A DNA stretch of 64,000 nucleotides from Halalkalibacter akibai JCM 9157 (GTDB lineage: Bacteria > Bacillota > Bacilli > Bacillales > Bacillaceae_D): contig NZ_BAUV01000005.1 in NCBI RefSeq assembly GCF_000513135.1, positions 1 through 64,000 on the forward strand, read 5' to 3'. Made by a program: the position numbers and the translations under genes. Positions 17,796-28,174 of this stretch are shown in pieces (within the stretch, counting starts at the first letter, position 1; each line of letters opens with the position of its first letter). The notes beneath the pieces were generated by a model. The model ran no database searches, was not told the origin of the DNA, and saw only the letters and a program-made list of their open reading frames with translations.

Positions 17796-19463
17796 ATGAA
17801 CAAAAAATATACAATTGGCGTAGATTACGGAACAGGCTCAGGTCGGGCTGTACTCGTAGATCTTTCAAATGGAATGGAAGTGGCTGATCACGTAACAGAG
17901 TATCGCCATGGTGTTATTGACGAAAGACTTCCACAATCAGAAATTGAGCTAGAGCATGAATGGGCCTTGCAACATCCGCTCGATTATATCGAAGTGTTAA
18001 CAACATCAGTTCCAGAAGTAATGAAGCGATCAGGTGTGAACCCTGATGACGTTATTGGTATCGCCATTGATTTTACTGCCTGTACGATGCTTCCTGTTGA
18101 TCAATACGGTGAGCCGTTATGTCTAAAGCCTGAACTAGAGGATCGGCCACATAGCTGGTTGAAACTATGGAAACATCATGCGGCTCAAGATGAGGCAAAC
18201 CGATTAAATGAAATCGCTGAACAACGAGGGGAATCTTTTCTTCCGAGATACGGTGGTAAAATTTCATCAGAGTGGATGATTGCTAAAGTATGGCAAATCT
18301 TAAATGAAGATAGTGAAATTTACGATTTGGCTGATCGTTTTCTTGAAGCAACTGATTGGGTTGTATGGCAAATGACTGGAAATATGACAAGAAATAGTTG
18401 TACGGCAGGTTATAAATCAATTTGGCACAAAAAAGATGGTTATCCTTCTAAAAACTTCTTTAAAGCTCTTGATCCTAGATTAGAAGATTTAACGGAAACA
18501 AAGCTTCGCGGCAAAATTCTTCCATTAGGGACTAAAGCTGGTGGGTTAACAGAAGCAATGGCCTCTTTAATGGGCTTGAAATCGGGGATTGCCGTTGCAG
18601 TTGGAAATGTAGATGCACATGCCGCTGTACCAGGAGTAGGTGTAACGACACCTGGGAAGTTAGTTATGGCGATGGGCACTTCTATTTGTCACATGTTACT
18701 TGGAACAGAAGAAAAAGAAGTTGAAGGCATGTGTGGCGTTGTTGAAGACGGGATTATACCAGGATACCTTGGTTACGAAGCTGGTCAATCTGCTGTTGGA
18801 GATATTTTTGCTTGGTTTGTTGATCAAGCCCTCCCAGCTTACGTTAAAGATGAAGCAAAAAGAGCTGGATTAAACGTACATCAATATTTAGAAGAAAAAG
18901 CATCTGCTTATAAACCTGGTGAAACGGGATTACTCGCACTAGACTGGTGGAATGGAAATCGTTCTGTTTTAGTAGATACGGATTTAACAGGCTTACTCAT
19001 TGGTTGTACGCTGTTAACAAAACCAGAAGAAATTTACCGTGCTCTACTTGAAGCTACTGCGTTCGGTACAAGAAAAATCGTAGATGCTTTCCAAGATAAT
19101 GGAGTATTAATCGAGGAATTATACGCATGTGGTGGTTTGCCTCAAAAAAATAAATTACTGATGCAAATATATGCAGATGTAACAAATCGTGAAATCAAAA
19201 TTGCAGCTTCTAAGCAAACGCCAGCTGTAGGAGCAGCTATGTTTGCAGCGGTAGCGGCAGGGAGTGAAAAAGGTGGATACGATACGATCACAGGTGCAGC
19301 GGAAAAAATGGGACGGGTAAAAGATGAAACATTTAAGCCGATCCCTGAAAATGTAGCAATTTATGAGAAGCTATACCAGGAATATAGTAAACTTCATGAC
19401 TACTTTGGTCGTGGTGAAAATGACGTAATGAAACGTCTGAAAGCTCTCAAAGAAACTCATTAA
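17796..19463 (+). CDS. araB: L-ribulokinase
   Basis: A FGGY-family kinase of 555 aa that phosphorylates L-ribulose. N-terminal [14 protein letters not shown] is the ATPase phosphate-1 motif; [13 protein letters not shown] and MGTSICHML follow in the second domain. An upstream in-frame ATG at 17757 lies inside araD and is rejected. The ATG at 17796 matches the normal N-terminus but has only a weak ribosome-binding site, so translation is probably coupled to araD. It lies between araD and araA in one operon. Confidence 0.95.
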   Translation: MNKKYTIGVDYGTGSGRAVLVDLSNGMEVADHVTEYRHGVIDERLPQSEIELEHEWALQHPLDYIEVLTTSVPEVMKRSGVNPDDVIGIAIDFTACTMLPVDQYGEPLCLKPELEDRPHSWLKLWKHHAAQDEANRLNEIAEQRGESFLPRYGGKISSEWMIAKVWQILNEDSEIYDLADRFLEATDWVVWQMTGNMTRNSCTAGYKSIWHKKDGYPSKNFFKALDPRLEDLTETKLRGKILPLGTKAGGLTEAMASLMGLKSGIAVAVGNVDAHAAVPGVGVTTPGKLVMAMGTSICHMLLGTEEKEVEGMCGVVEDGIIPGYLGYEAGQSAVGDIFAWFVDQALPAYVKDEAKRAGLNVHQYLEEKASAYKPGETGLLALDWWNGNRSVLVDTDLTGLLIGCTLLTKPEEIYRALLEATAFGTRKIVDAFQDNGVLIEELYACGGLPQKNKLLMQIYADVTNREIKIAASKQTPAVGAAMFAAVAAGSEKGGYDTITGAAEKMGRVKDETFKPIPENVAIYEKLYQEYSKLHDYFGRGENDVMKRLKALKETH

Positions 19464-19503
19464 AACTATTTATCTACTAACGGAAATTATAGGAGGATGT
19501 CTC

Positions 19504-20997
19504 ATGTTAACGATTAAAAAATATCAATTTTGGTTTGTTACTGGAAGTCAGCATTTATATGGTCCAGAAACAATTGAAGAAGTACAAGATCACTCTCGTC
19601 AAATTGTTCAAGCGCTAAATGAAGATGAAAGCATTCCATTTGAAATTGTATTAAAGCCTGTATTAACAACAGCAGATGCAATTCGCCGTTTATGTATGGA
19701 TGCGAACACAGATGAAAATTGTGCAGGAATTATGACATGGATGCATACATTCTCACCTGCGAAAATGTGGATTGCTGGTCTCTCAGAGTTAAGAAAACCT
19801 CTACTACACTTGCATACCCAATTTAATCGTGAAATTCCGTGGGATTCAATTGATATGGATTTCATGAATACGAATCAATCTGCTCATGGAGATCGTGAAT
19901 ATGGCTTTATTGGTGCGCGTATGAACATCGCTCGTAAAGTAGTAGTGGGTCACTGGCAAGATAAGCAAGTACGAGAACGTACAGCTAACTGGATGAGAAC
20001 CGCAACGGCAGTAACAGACGGAACGAATCTAAAAGTAGCTCGCTTCGGTGACAACATGCGTAATGTTGCTGTTACGGAGGGTGATAAAGTTGAAGCGCAA
20101 ATTAAACTTGGCTGGACAACTGACGCTTATGGGATTGGAGATCTCGTTCAGCGTATGAACGACGTAACGGACCAACAAGTAAAAGCCCTTTATGAAGAAT
20201 ATAATGAACTATATGATATTGATCCACAAGCCAATTCGTCTGAAGCATACCGTGATTCAATCCTTTATCAAGCACGAATTGAACTAGGATTGAAAGCATT
20301 CTTAGAAGAAGGCGGGTACAGTGCATTCACGACAAATTTTGAAGATCTTCATGGAATGAAGCAATTACCTGGGCTTGCATCACAACGTTTGATGGCACAA
20401 GGTTACGGATTTGGTGGAGAGGGAGACTGGAAAACAGCGGCGCTAACTCGCATGATGAAGATTATTGCTGATGGAAAAGGAACTTCTTTCATGGAGGATT
20501 ATACGTACCACTTTGAAGAAGGAAACGAATTAGTATTAGGTTCACACATGCTAGAAATTTGCCCGACAATTTCAGCGACGAAGCCAAAAATTGAAGTGCA
20601 TCCATTAGGTATTGGTGGCAAAGAAGACCCTGCACGTTTGGTGTTTAACGGAGCAGAAGGGCGCGCTTTAAATGCTTCAATTATTGACATCGGAAATCGT
20701 TTTCGTCTCGTTGTGAATGAAGTGGATGCCGTTAAGCCAGTGAAAGAAATGCCGAAGTTACCGGTGGCTCAAGTTTTATGGAAGCCGCAGCCATCTCTAA
20801 GTGAATCAGCTGAAGCTTGGATTCATGCAGGTGGAGCTCATCATACGGTCTTTTCTACGGTAGTAACTCCAGAACAGCTTTATGATTGGGCGACAATGAC
20901 TGACATTGAGTGTGTGTTTATTAACAACTCGACAAACGTAATGCAATTCCAAAACGAATTAAGATGGAATGATATTGCAAGAAAATTTGATAGATAA
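19504..20997 (+). CDS. araA: L-arabinose isomerase
   Basis: Isomerises L-arabinose to L-ribulose with a Mn2+-type metal centre. At 497 aa it has the normal length for Bacillus AraA. The N-terminal FWFVTGSQHLYGPE is diagnostic. Metal and catalytic residues sit in GEGDWKTAALTRMMK, the EDYTYHFE region, LGSHMLEICP and WIHAGGAHHTVFS. It is preceded by AGGAGGATG. Third gene of araDBA; a hairpin with T-run follows at 21076. Confidence 0.96.
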   Translation: MLTIKKYQFWFVTGSQHLYGPETIEEVQDHSRQIVQALNEDESIPFEIVLKPVLTTADAIRRLCMDANTDENCAGIMTWMHTFSPAKMWIAGLSELRKPLLHLHTQFNREIPWDSIDMDFMNTNQSAHGDREYGFIGARMNIARKVVVGHWQDKQVRERTANWMRTATAVTDGTNLKVARFGDNMRNVAVTEGDKVEAQIKLGWTTDAYGIGDLVQRMNDVTDQQVKALYEEYNELYDIDPQANSSEAYRDSILYQARIELGLKAFLEEGGYSAFTTNFEDLHGMKQLPGLASQRLMAQGYGFGGEGDWKTAALTRMMKIIADGKGTSFMEDYTYHFEEGNELVLGSHMLEICPTISATKPKIEVHPLGIGGKEDPARLVFNGAEGRALNASIIDIGNRFRLVVNEVDAVKPVKEMPKLPVAQVLWKPQPSLSESAEAWIHAGGAHHTVFSTVVTPEQLYDWATMTDIECVFINNSTNVMQFQNELRWNDIARKFDR

Positions 20998-21075
20998 GCG
21001 ATTACTTTCTTTTGTCGATTGCAAGAAGTTTGTTAGCTTGCAATCGGCTATAAGCAAGTAATAATAGAGATATTC

Positions 21076-21110
21076 ATACGGGGCTACTTTAAAGAGGAGC
21101 TCCGTATTTT
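21076..21110 (+). terminator. Terminator of araDBA
   Basis: ATACGG...GGAGCTCCGTAT hairpin followed by TTTT. A second, T-less inverted repeat (CGATTGCAAG/CTTGCAATCG) lies just after the stop codon at about 21016-21045. Confidence 0.7.
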
Positions 21111-21213
21111 GAATTAAATGATGGTGTCTGTAAAGCCGCATCTATTTTTTATACGAATTGTTTATGGTAATCTTTATATTGGAGTTGACTGATTGGAATT
21201 GAGGTAAGCAGAT

Positions 21214-22317
21214 ATGCAAACTAAATATAGCAGAGTTAAGCAAGTTATAAAATCAAGAATCTTAGATGGTACTTACGTCTCGCATCAAAAAATAAGCTCT
21301 GAAAATGAACTAATGAAAGAATTTGAGGTAAGTCGTCATACAATCCGAGTAGCGATTGGTGAATTAGTAAGCGAAGGCTGGTTATACCGTGAGCAAGGTG
21401 CAGGTACTTTCTGTGCTGATCGTTCAACAAATGAGTCTAGAACGCAACAAACAACCAAAAATATTGCCATCATTACAACTTATATTTCAGATTATATTTT
21501 CCCATCGATTATAAGAGGTGCTGAAGCTTACTTAAGTGAGCGTGGATACCAGGTAAGTTTGTATAGTACTAATAATGATCGAAGCACTGAAAAAAGGATC
21601 TTGGAAAATATCTTATCCCAGCACGTTGATGGGGTGATTATTGAACCGACCAAAAGCGCTTTTTCGAACCCAAATATAAATTATTATTTTAACTTAGAAC
21701 GACTAAATATCCCTTATATTATGATCAATGCCTTTTACGATGAGCTAGAGCCGTTATGTATTGTCATGAATGATGAAAAGGGAGGCTTTATCCAAACAGA
21801 GCATTTGATACAACAAGGACATAGGAATATCGTAGGTTTTTATAAGACAGACGATATTCAAGGAGTAAAGCGCATGAAGGGATATATTAAAGCTCACCGG
21901 AAATATCAAATTCCTATTAACCCTAAAAATATTATCAGCTATTATTCTGAAGAGAAGCTTACAAAGCCTGCTGAAGAGCTTGAGAAATTACTAGCTTCTA
22001 GTACAGACATGCCAACAGCACTTGCTTGCTACAATGACGAAATGGCGCTTTCACTTCTAGATATTTTACGTGAGAAAAAATTAAAAGTTCCTCAAGATAT
22101 CTCAATTGTCGGCTATGACGACTCTTTCTTAGCGGAAGCATCAGAGGTTAAATTAACATCTGTAAAACATCCCAAGAATGAAATGGGTGAAGCTGCAGCG
22201 CGAATGATTGTCGATTTAGTCGAAAATCAACAGCAAAACGGGAAGAAGTCAAAAGAGTTTCGATCAATTGAGTATGATCCTGAGCTCGTCATCCGTCAAT
22301 CAACGGAACAGATATAA
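21214..22317 (+). CDS. araR: Arabinose repressor AraR
   Basis: A transcriptional repressor of 367 aa with a GntR-type winged helix at residues about 1-70 (SENELMKEFEVSRHTIRVAIGELVSEGWLYREQGAGTF). This is joined to a LacI/periplasmic-binding-like effector domain (AIITTYISDYIFPSIIRGAE, GYDDSFLAEASEVKLTSVKHP). The architecture is that of B. subtilis AraR, which releases DNA on binding L-arabinose. Matching palindromes at 14544, 17026, 22607 and 22652 show its likely targets. It has its own transcription unit between two terminators. Confidence 0.94.
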   Translation: MQTKYSRVKQVIKSRILDGTYVSHQKISSENELMKEFEVSRHTIRVAIGELVSEGWLYREQGAGTFCADRSTNESRTQQTTKNIAIITTYISDYIFPSIIRGAEAYLSERGYQVSLYSTNNDRSTEKRILENILSQHVDGVIIEPTKSAFSNPNINYYFNLERLNIPYIMINAFYDELEPLCIVMNDEKGGFIQTEHLIQQGHRNIVGFYKTDDIQGVKRMKGYIKAHRKYQIPINPKNIISYYSEEKLTKPAEELEKLLASSTDMPTALACYNDEMALSLLDILREKKLKVPQDISIVGYDDSFLAEASEVKLTSVKHPKNEMGEAAARMIVDLVENQQQNGKKSKEFRSIEYDPELVIRQSTEQI

Positions 22318-22330
22318 AAGAATAGATAGT

Positions 22331-22355
22331 GGCACCGCGTGTTGCGGTGCTTTTT
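22331..22355 (+). terminator. araR terminator
   Basis: GCACCGC-GTGTT-GCGGTGC followed by TTTTT. Confidence 0.9.
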
Positions 22356-22395
22356 GTCGTAATGGTGTGAAATAGGATCGTGAACGGGGGGGCAA

Positions 22396-22533
22396 GGTTT
22401 CTACTAATTGGTCTTCTTATCTTCTAATATGAAGATTTATCTTCTGATTGTTTTATTTAATCTACTAGTTCGCTTACGTTATCTTCTAAAATACGAATAT
22501 ATCTACTTTCATCTCCTCAATTACGAATCTCAC
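22396..22533. repeat. Degenerate tandem ~21-bp repeats (copy 1)
   Basis: About six degenerate units built on TTATCTNCTAATT, each about 20-21 bp, ending in ATTACGAATCTC. A second array of the same kind, with the same end, lies at 30566-30702. No coding frame or known family recognised. Confidence 0.65.
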
Positions 22534-22579
22534 AGCAAAAAATCCGCACATTCATAATCATAATTTTTTGAATTAACGC

Positions 22580-22669
22580 TTGTAAAATGAGAGAGTATTC
22601 GTTAAAATTATACGTACGTACAACTTTTAGTTATTACACCTATACAAAGTTTAATGGACGTACAAATTT
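22580..22669 (+). promoter_or_regulatory. Transketolase promoter with two AraR boxes
   Basis: TTGTAA (22580-22585), 17-nt spacer, TAAAAT (22603-22608). A box containing ATACGTACGTACAA overlaps the -10/+1 region (about 22607-22625), and a second, TTAATGGACGTACAAATT, lies at about 22652-22669. Paired boxes allow cooperative binding, as described for AraR in B. subtilis. Confidence 0.8.
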
Positions 22670-22729
22670 TTTTTTAGATCTATTAAGCTGAGAGAATCTT
22701 GTCAAATACATAGTTAAGGGAGACGGAAA

Positions 22730-24730
22730 ATGAGTATTGAGCAAGAAGCAGTAAATAGTATACGGACGTTGTCTATTGATATGGTTGAGAAAGCTAATTC
22801 GGGTCATCCGGGTATGCCAATGGGCGCTGCTCCAATGGCATATGAGTTATGGATGAATCATATGAAACATAATCCTTCTAACCCGAATTTTTTTGATCGT
22901 GACCGTTTTGTGTTATCGGCAGGACATGGATCAGCATTGCTATATAGCTTGTTACATTTAACAGGCTATGATTTATCGCTAGATGATTTAAAGAATTTTC
23001 GTCAATGGGGAAGTAAAACACCAGGGCATCCGGAATTTGGTCATACCCCAGGAGTTGAAGCTACAACGGGACCTCTAGGTCAAGGGATTGCGACAGCTGT
23101 CGGAATGGCGATGGCAGAAGCTCACCTAGCGGCAACATATAATAAGGATAAATTTGATCTCGTTAATCACTATACATACGCAATTTGTGGTGATGGGGAT
23201 TTAATGGAGGGTATATCTGCTGAAGCGATTTCAATGGCAGGTCATATGGGACTCGGAAAATTAATCGTTCTCTATGATTCCAATGACATTTCACTTGATG
23301 GTGAGTTGCATATGTCATTCTCTGAAAATGTTGGGCAACGCTTACAAGCTTGTGGTTGGCATTATCTAAAAGTAGATGATGGAACAAACCTTCTTGATAT
23401 TAGCCAAGCAATTCAAAAAGCGAAAGCAGCTGAAAATCGTCCAACGTTAATTGAAGTTCGAACGGTTATTGGTTACGGAAGTCCTAACAAATCAGGGAAG
23501 TCAGCATCTCATGGTTCGCCACTGGGGAAGGAAGAAGCTTCATTAACGAAAGAATCGTATCAATGGAAGCACGAGTCTTTTGAAATTCCAGAAGACATCT
23601 ATCAACATTTCAACCAAGTAAAAGAAAAAGGTCAAAAAGAGGAAAGTGAGTGGTATCAGAAATTAAACGAATACAAAAAAAGGTATCCAGAATTGGCTGA
23701 GCAGTTTGAGTTAGCCATTAGGAATGAATTGCCTGGAGGATGGGACAAAGATTTACCTGTTTATAAAATTGACTCACCGAAAATGGCTACTCGTCAATCT
23801 TCTGGTTTAGCAATCAACGCAATTGCTAAAAACCTGCCAACTGTTTTTGGAGGCTCGGCTGACTTGGCTGGCTCTAATAATACAACGTTAAAAGGTCTTT
23901 CGATTTTTAGTAAAGATCATTATCAAGGGAGAAATATCTGGTTCGGTGTTCGAGAACATGCGATGGGAGCCGCGTTAAATGGGTTAGCACTTCACGGCGG
24001 TGTAAGACCTTATGCAGGAACATTCTTTGTTTTTTCGGATTACCTTCGTCCCTCCATTCGTCTTGCAGCCTTGATGAAACAGCCAGTTGTTTATGTGTTT
24101 ACGCATGATAGTATTGCGGTTGGGGAAGATGGGCCTACACATGAGCCTGTAGAACAACTGCCTTCGCTTCGAGCTATACCAGGATTAACGGTTATTCGTC
24201 CAGCTGATGCGAATGAAACGACCGAAGCTTATCGTTATGCTTTTGAACAAAGAAACGAACCTGTTGCGATGGTTTTAACTCGTCAAGCTTTACCTGTTCT
24301 AGAGGGGACAGTTGAACTTGCGAGAGAAGGGGTTAGAAAAGGGGCATATGTCGTTTCTGATTCAGAAGAAGAAGCCGATGTAATTTTACTTGCTTCGGGG
24401 TCAGAGGTTAGTCTCGCAGTTGAAGCAAAGAAAGAACTAGTTCAAAAAGGAATAGCAGTTCGCATTGTTAGTATGCCGAGTTGGGAGCTATTTGAACAAC
24501 AATCTGATGAGTATAAGGAGTCAGTTTTACCTACGGCGATTAAAGCAAGAGTTGCGATTGAGATGGCGTACCCTTTAGGTTGGGAGCGTTATATAGGTGA
24601 TGAAGGGAAACTCATTGCTGTCACTGACTTTGGTGCGTCTGGAACAGGAGAAAAAGTAGTAAGTGAGTACGGGTTTACGACAGAGAATGTCATTGCAACT
24701 GTTGAAAAGCTAGCAATAAAAGTTAAGTAA
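22730..24730 (+). CDS. tkt: Transketolase
   Basis: A thiamine-diphosphate enzyme of 666 aa that moves two-carbon units between pentose, triose and hexose phosphates. Visible parts are the N-terminal [23 protein letters not shown], the TPP-binding [13 protein letters not shown] region, the pyrimidine domain with [14 protein letters not shown], and a C-terminal transketolase domain. It is placed behind AraR boxes and before abfA, so this copy is dedicated to processing xylulose 5-phosphate made from arabinose. A housekeeping tkt probably exists elsewhere. Same operon as abfA, which starts 30 bp after its stop. Confidence 0.95.
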   Translation: MSIEQEAVNSIRTLSIDMVEKANSGHPGMPMGAAPMAYELWMNHMKHNPSNPNFFDRDRFVLSAGHGSALLYSLLHLTGYDLSLDDLKNFRQWGSKTPGHPEFGHTPGVEATTGPLGQGIATAVGMAMAEAHLAATYNKDKFDLVNHYTYAICGDGDLMEGISAEAISMAGHMGLGKLIVLYDSNDISLDGELHMSFSENVGQRLQACGWHYLKVDDGTNLLDISQAIQKAKAAENRPTLIEVRTVIGYGSPNKSGKSASHGSPLGKEEASLTKESYQWKHESFEIPEDIYQHFNQVKEKGQKEESEWYQKLNEYKKRYPELAEQFELAIRNELPGGWDKDLPVYKIDSPKMATRQSSGLAINAIAKNLPTVFGGSADLAGSNNTTLKGLSIFSKDHYQGRNIWFGVREHAMGAALNGLALHGGVRPYAGTFFVFSDYLRPSIRLAALMKQPVVYVFTHDSIAVGEDGPTHEPVEQLPSLRAIPGLTVIRPADANETTEAYRYAFEQRNEPVAMVLTRQALPVLEGTVELAREGVRKGAYVVSDSEEEADVILLASGSEVSLAVEAKKELVQKGIAVRIVSMPSWELFEQQSDEYKESVLPTAIKARVAIEMAYPLGWERYIGDEGKLIAVTDFGASGTGEKVVSEYGFTTENVIATVEKLAIKVK

Positions 24731-24760
24731 AAATAGTGGAGAAAAAAAGGAGAAGATGAT

Positions 24761-26248
24761 ATGAGTAATAAAGTTGTTGTAAATACAGATATCGAACAAG
24801 GAATCATTAATAAAAATATTTATGGTCACTTTGCGGAGCATTTAGGGAGATGTATTTATGAAGGCTTTTGGGTTGGAGAAGATTCACCGATTCCAAATAC
24901 AAATGGGATTCGCAATGATGTAGTAGCAGCACTCAAGAATATTCAAATTCCAGTACTTCGTTGGCCAGGTGGTTGCTTCGCTGATGAGTATCACTGGAAA
25001 GATGGGATTGGCCCACGTGAAAGCCGCAAAAGAATGGTCAACACACATTGGGGTGGAGTGGTTGAAAATAACCATTTCGGAACGCATGAGTTTATGATGC
25101 TTTGTGAGATGCTTGAGACAGAACCTTATATTTGTGGAAATGTTGGTAGTGGTACGGTTCAAGAAATGTCTGAATGGGTCGAGTATATGACGTTTGACGG
25201 AGAGTCGCCAATGGCTAATTGGAGGCAAGAAAATGGCAGAGAAAAGGCATGGCCTTTAACATACTTTGGTGTCGGAAATGAAAACTGGGGATGCGGTGGT
25301 AATATGCGTCCGGAATATTATGCAGACCTCTACCGTCGTTATCAAACGTATGTTAGAAATTATGGAGAGAATAAAATCTATAAAATTGCTGGTGGGGCAA
25401 ATGTAGATGATTATAATTGGACAGAAGTGTTGATGCGTGAAGCAGGAAGAATGATGGATGGATTAAGCCTTCATTATTATACAATCCCAGGTGATTTCTG
25501 GTTAGGGAAAGGTTCAGCTTTAGATCCGAGCGATAAAGAATGGTTTATTACGATGAAGAAAGCTCTTCATATTGACGAATTAATTACCAAGCATTCTACG
25601 ATCATGGATAAATACGATCCAGAAAAACGAGTTGGAATGATCATTGATGAGTGGGGAACTTGGTTTGATGTAGAACCAGGTACAAATCCAGGATTCCTTT
25701 ATCAACAAAACACGATTCGTGATGCTTTAGTGGCAGGATTACATTTCCACATTTTCCATGACCACAGTGATCGTGTTCAAATGGCAAATATTGCTCAAAC
25801 GGTAAATGTTCTTCAAGCGATGATCTTAACAGAAGGAGAAAAGATGATTGTAACTCCGACATATCACGTGTTTGAAATGTTTAAAGTACATCAAGATGCA
25901 ACGAAATTAGATTGTAGTAGCACTGTTGGTACGTATGAGTTAAATGGCGAAGAGTTACCAGCTATTAGTGTATCTGCCTCAAAAGATCAAGATGGTAAAG
26001 TGAACATCAGCTTATGTAACTTGAATCATAAAGAGAATTCTGATGTTAGCATTGCACTTCGTGGCATGATTGAAGGAGCGAAGCAAGTGTCGGGAAGAAT
26101 TTTAACGGCTTCTACGACGAATGCTCACAATACATTTGAACAGCCTGATGCAGTTAAGCCGGTTTCTTTTGAAGGTGCTGTACTAACAAGTGATGAAGTC
26201 TCTTTAACTCTACCTCCAATGTCTGTTGTTGTTTTAACTGTTGAATAA
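24761..26248 (+). CDS. abfA: Intracellular GH51 alpha-L-arabinofuranosidase
   Basis: A GH51 retaining arabinofuranosidase of 495 aa, no signal peptide, hence cytoplasmic. It cleaves terminal L-arabinofuranose from imported arabino- or arabinoxylo-oligosaccharides. Motifs are [16 protein letters not shown] at the N-terminus, acid/base Glu in [10 protein letters not shown] and nucleophile Glu in [10 protein letters not shown]. The C-terminal beta domain ends with [12 protein letters not shown]. It is co-transcribed with transketolase under AraR. It belongs to a different GH51 subgroup from the relic at 9725. Confidence 0.94.
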   Translation: MSNKVVVNTDIEQGIINKNIYGHFAEHLGRCIYEGFWVGEDSPIPNTNGIRNDVVAALKNIQIPVLRWPGGCFADEYHWKDGIGPRESRKRMVNTHWGGVVENNHFGTHEFMMLCEMLETEPYICGNVGSGTVQEMSEWVEYMTFDGESPMANWRQENGREKAWPLTYFGVGNENWGCGGNMRPEYYADLYRRYQTYVRNYGENKIYKIAGGANVDDYNWTEVLMREAGRMMDGLSLHYYTIPGDFWLGKGSALDPSDKEWFITMKKALHIDELITKHSTIMDKYDPEKRVGMIIDEWGTWFDVEPGTNPGFLYQQNTIRDALVAGLHFHIFHDHSDRVQMANIAQTVNVLQAMILTEGEKMIVTPTYHVFEMFKVHQDATKLDCSSTVGTYELNGEELPAISVSASKDQDGKVNISLCNLNHKENSDVSIALRGMIEGAKQVSGRILTASTTNAHNTFEQPDAVKPVSFEGAVLTSDEVSLTLPPMSVVVLTVE

Positions 26249-26253
26249 TTAGG

Positions 26254-26505
26254 ATGATGGAACGAGTTAGAGAATGTAAGAGCTGTCGAACAACTGTTGT
26301 AGAGGGAATACAAGACATTGATCATGAGCTCGATGACGATAAAACGGTTAGTGAGGAAGTTTATCAAAACCGCTTAGACACCTGTATGGAATGTCCTTCA
26401 TTAGCTCACGGTTCCACTTGCAAGTTTTCAGGATGTCTAGTTAGCTTTCGGGCGTATTTAATTGAAAAAAAGTGTCCTGATCCAAGTGGGGACAGATGGT
26501 CTTAA
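26254..26505 (+). CDS. Small cysteine-rich protein (DUF6171-like)
   Basis: A protein of 83 aa with CKSC near the N-terminus and a later CMEC...C...C...C series, typical of a small zinc- or iron-binding fold. It starts 6 bp after abfA, with AGGATG overlapping two alternative ATGs (26254 and 26257), so it is translationally linked to abfA. Similar short cysteine proteins occur in Bacillaceae as uncharacterised DUF6171; I cannot assign a function. Its position as third gene of an arabinose-induced unit is the only clue. Confidence 0.7.
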   Translation: MMERVRECKSCRTTVVEGIQDIDHELDDDKTVSEEVYQNRLDTCMECPSLAHGSTCKFSGCLVSFRAYLIEKKCPDPSGDRWS

Positions 26506-26543
26506 CTCTTAAGTAGAGCACTCAATTAAATGATGAATGGAAG

Positions 26544-26577
26544 AAAGAGATACAGCCTATGGTTTGTATCTCTTTTG
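26544..26577 (+). terminator. Terminator of tkt-abfA unit
   Basis: AAAGAGATACA paired with TGTATCTCTTT across a 10-nt loop, then T-rich sequence. Confidence 0.85.
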
Positions 26578-26657
26578 ATTTACTTTTCAAGTAAAACGAT
26601 AATGTTTCCCTTTATTTAGTGCCTCAAATTTAGTAAAATGAGCTTAAGGTAACCAAT

Positions 26658-26690
26658 AACATTAATATTTTAATATTTATATTAATTAAA
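26658..26690 (+). promoter_or_regulatory. Site G of the shared AT-rich element
   Basis: The 20-mer at 26667-26686 matches site C at 17 of 20 positions, and AACATTAATAT with ATATTAATT forms an inverted repeat resembling site A. It lies about 80-100 bp upstream of the MATE gene, linking it and GH127 to the arabinan locus 15-26 kb away. Confidence 0.5.
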
Positions 26691-26765
26691 TGATTTGTTC
26701 GATTCATTTTCGCAAGAGTTCTAACTTAATTTTACAATTAAATAAACCACATTAAAGGGGTTCGT

Positions 26766-28136
26766 ATGACAACAACTCAAGTAAAGAAACTGTCTATCAT
26801 TGCAGTCACCTGGCCAATCTTTATAGAGTCACTTCTACACATATCGCTAAGAACAGCTGATACGTTTATGTTAAGTAAAGTGTCAGATGAGGCTGTGGCA
26901 GCTGTTGGGGTAGCGAATCAATTAATTATGTTTATGTTTTTCTTGTTCCAATTTGTTGCTACGGGAACATCCGTCATCGTTGCTCAGTATCTAGGAGCAA
27001 AGAAATATGATGAGATTAATAAATACATAGGCAATGGAATTTTGCTGAATTTCATTTTTGGTTTATTTGTTGCAACGATTCTAATTATCTTTAGTAAACA
27101 ATTTCTAAGTTTATTTCAGTTGGAACCTGAACTTCTAGTCGAAGCAAGAACTTTCTTGATCATTGTTGGAGGCGCTTTAGTTTTCCAAGCGATGAGTATT
27201 ACGATGTCTGTCATTATTCAGACACACGGCTTTACAAAAGAAACGATGTTTGTTAGCGGAGGAATGAACATTGTTAATATTATCGGAAACTATCTATTTA
27301 TTTATGGAGCGCTCGGCTTTCCGCAGTGGGGAGTTCCTGGAGTGGCGATCGCGACTGCTTTTAGTCAATTTTTAGCTCTGATTGCGTTTGGGTTTGTTCT
27401 TTATTACCGAGTTAATCTCAGACTAACTTGGAATGATTTTATAGAAATTCAGAAAGAACGCCTGAAAAAAGTTTTGAGCATCGGAATTCCATCGTCAATG
27501 ACTATTCTCTCTTACTCTAGTAGTCAAATTGTTACAACCTCTTTTATTACATTACTTGGAACGCAAATGCTTGCTACTAGAATTTACACTTTAAATCTTC
27601 TCTTTTTTGTTATGGTACTCGGCATCTCACTTGGAAGAGGGTCGCAAATTATTACCGGACATTTAATTGGAGCAGGAGAAATGGAAGAAGCGTATAAGCA
27701 AGGGAGGCGTAATGTTCGTTGGAGCATCCTGTTAGCTTTGCTGATGACTGTCATTATCGTTTTAGTGAGAGAACCGTTACTCGGGTTATTTACTAACGAT
27801 CCTGCCATTATTCAAATGGGCGGAATCCTGCTTATAATGGGCTTTTTACTTGAACCTGGAAGATGCTTGAACCTAGTTTATGGAGCGACTCTTCAGGCAG
27901 CTGGCGACGCTAGGTATATGATGATCGTTTCAGTTGTTGTCATTTGGGGCTTTAGTGTGCCGTTGTACTATTTATTAGGCATTCACTTTGGGTGGGGGTT
28001 GATCGGAATTTGGTTGGCATTCATTGCCGATGAGTGGGTGCGTGGCATTGCGTTATGGGCAAGGTGGAAAAATAGAAAGTGGGAAAGTAAAGCGCTTGTA
28101 AAGCAAAAGAAGACAGATAGTGAAGTTTCAGCTTAA
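26766..28136 (+). CDS. MATE-family efflux transporter
   Basis: An integral membrane protein of 456 aa with about 12 helices and two MATE repeats (TWPIFIESLLHISLRTADTFML; a second repeat begins near VLSIGIPSSMTILSYSSSQ). MATE proteins export cationic or other organic compounds using Na+ or H+ gradients. Its gene lies 38 bp before the GH127 gene and has site G upstream, so it appears co-expressed with a beta-arabinofuranosidase. That is unusual for a drug-type exporter. Substrate unknown; export of a released aglycone is only speculation. Confidence 0.85.
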   Translation: MTTTQVKKLSIIAVTWPIFIESLLHISLRTADTFMLSKVSDEAVAAVGVANQLIMFMFFLFQFVATGTSVIVAQYLGAKKYDEINKYIGNGILLNFIFGLFVATILIIFSKQFLSLFQLEPELLVEARTFLIIVGGALVFQAMSITMSVIIQTHGFTKETMFVSGGMNIVNIIGNYLFIYGALGFPQWGVPGVAIATAFSQFLALIAFGFVLYYRVNLRLTWNDFIEIQKERLKKVLSIGIPSSMTILSYSSSQIVTTSFITLLGTQMLATRIYTLNLLFFVMVLGISLGRGSQIITGHLIGAGEMEEAYKQGRRNVRWSILLALLMTVIIVLVREPLLGLFTNDPAIIQMGGILLIMGFLLEPGRCLNLVYGATLQAAGDARYMMIVSVVVIWGFSVPLYYLLGIHFGWGLIGIWLAFIADEWVRGIALWARWKNRKWESKALVKQKKTDSEVSA

Positions 28137-28174
28137 ACTACTAAACTAATTCAGATTGTAATGGAGGCACACCT

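Noticed and set aside
22396-22533. CRISPR array
   Set aside because: Repeats are degenerate, contiguous and lack unique spacers; no cas gene is present.
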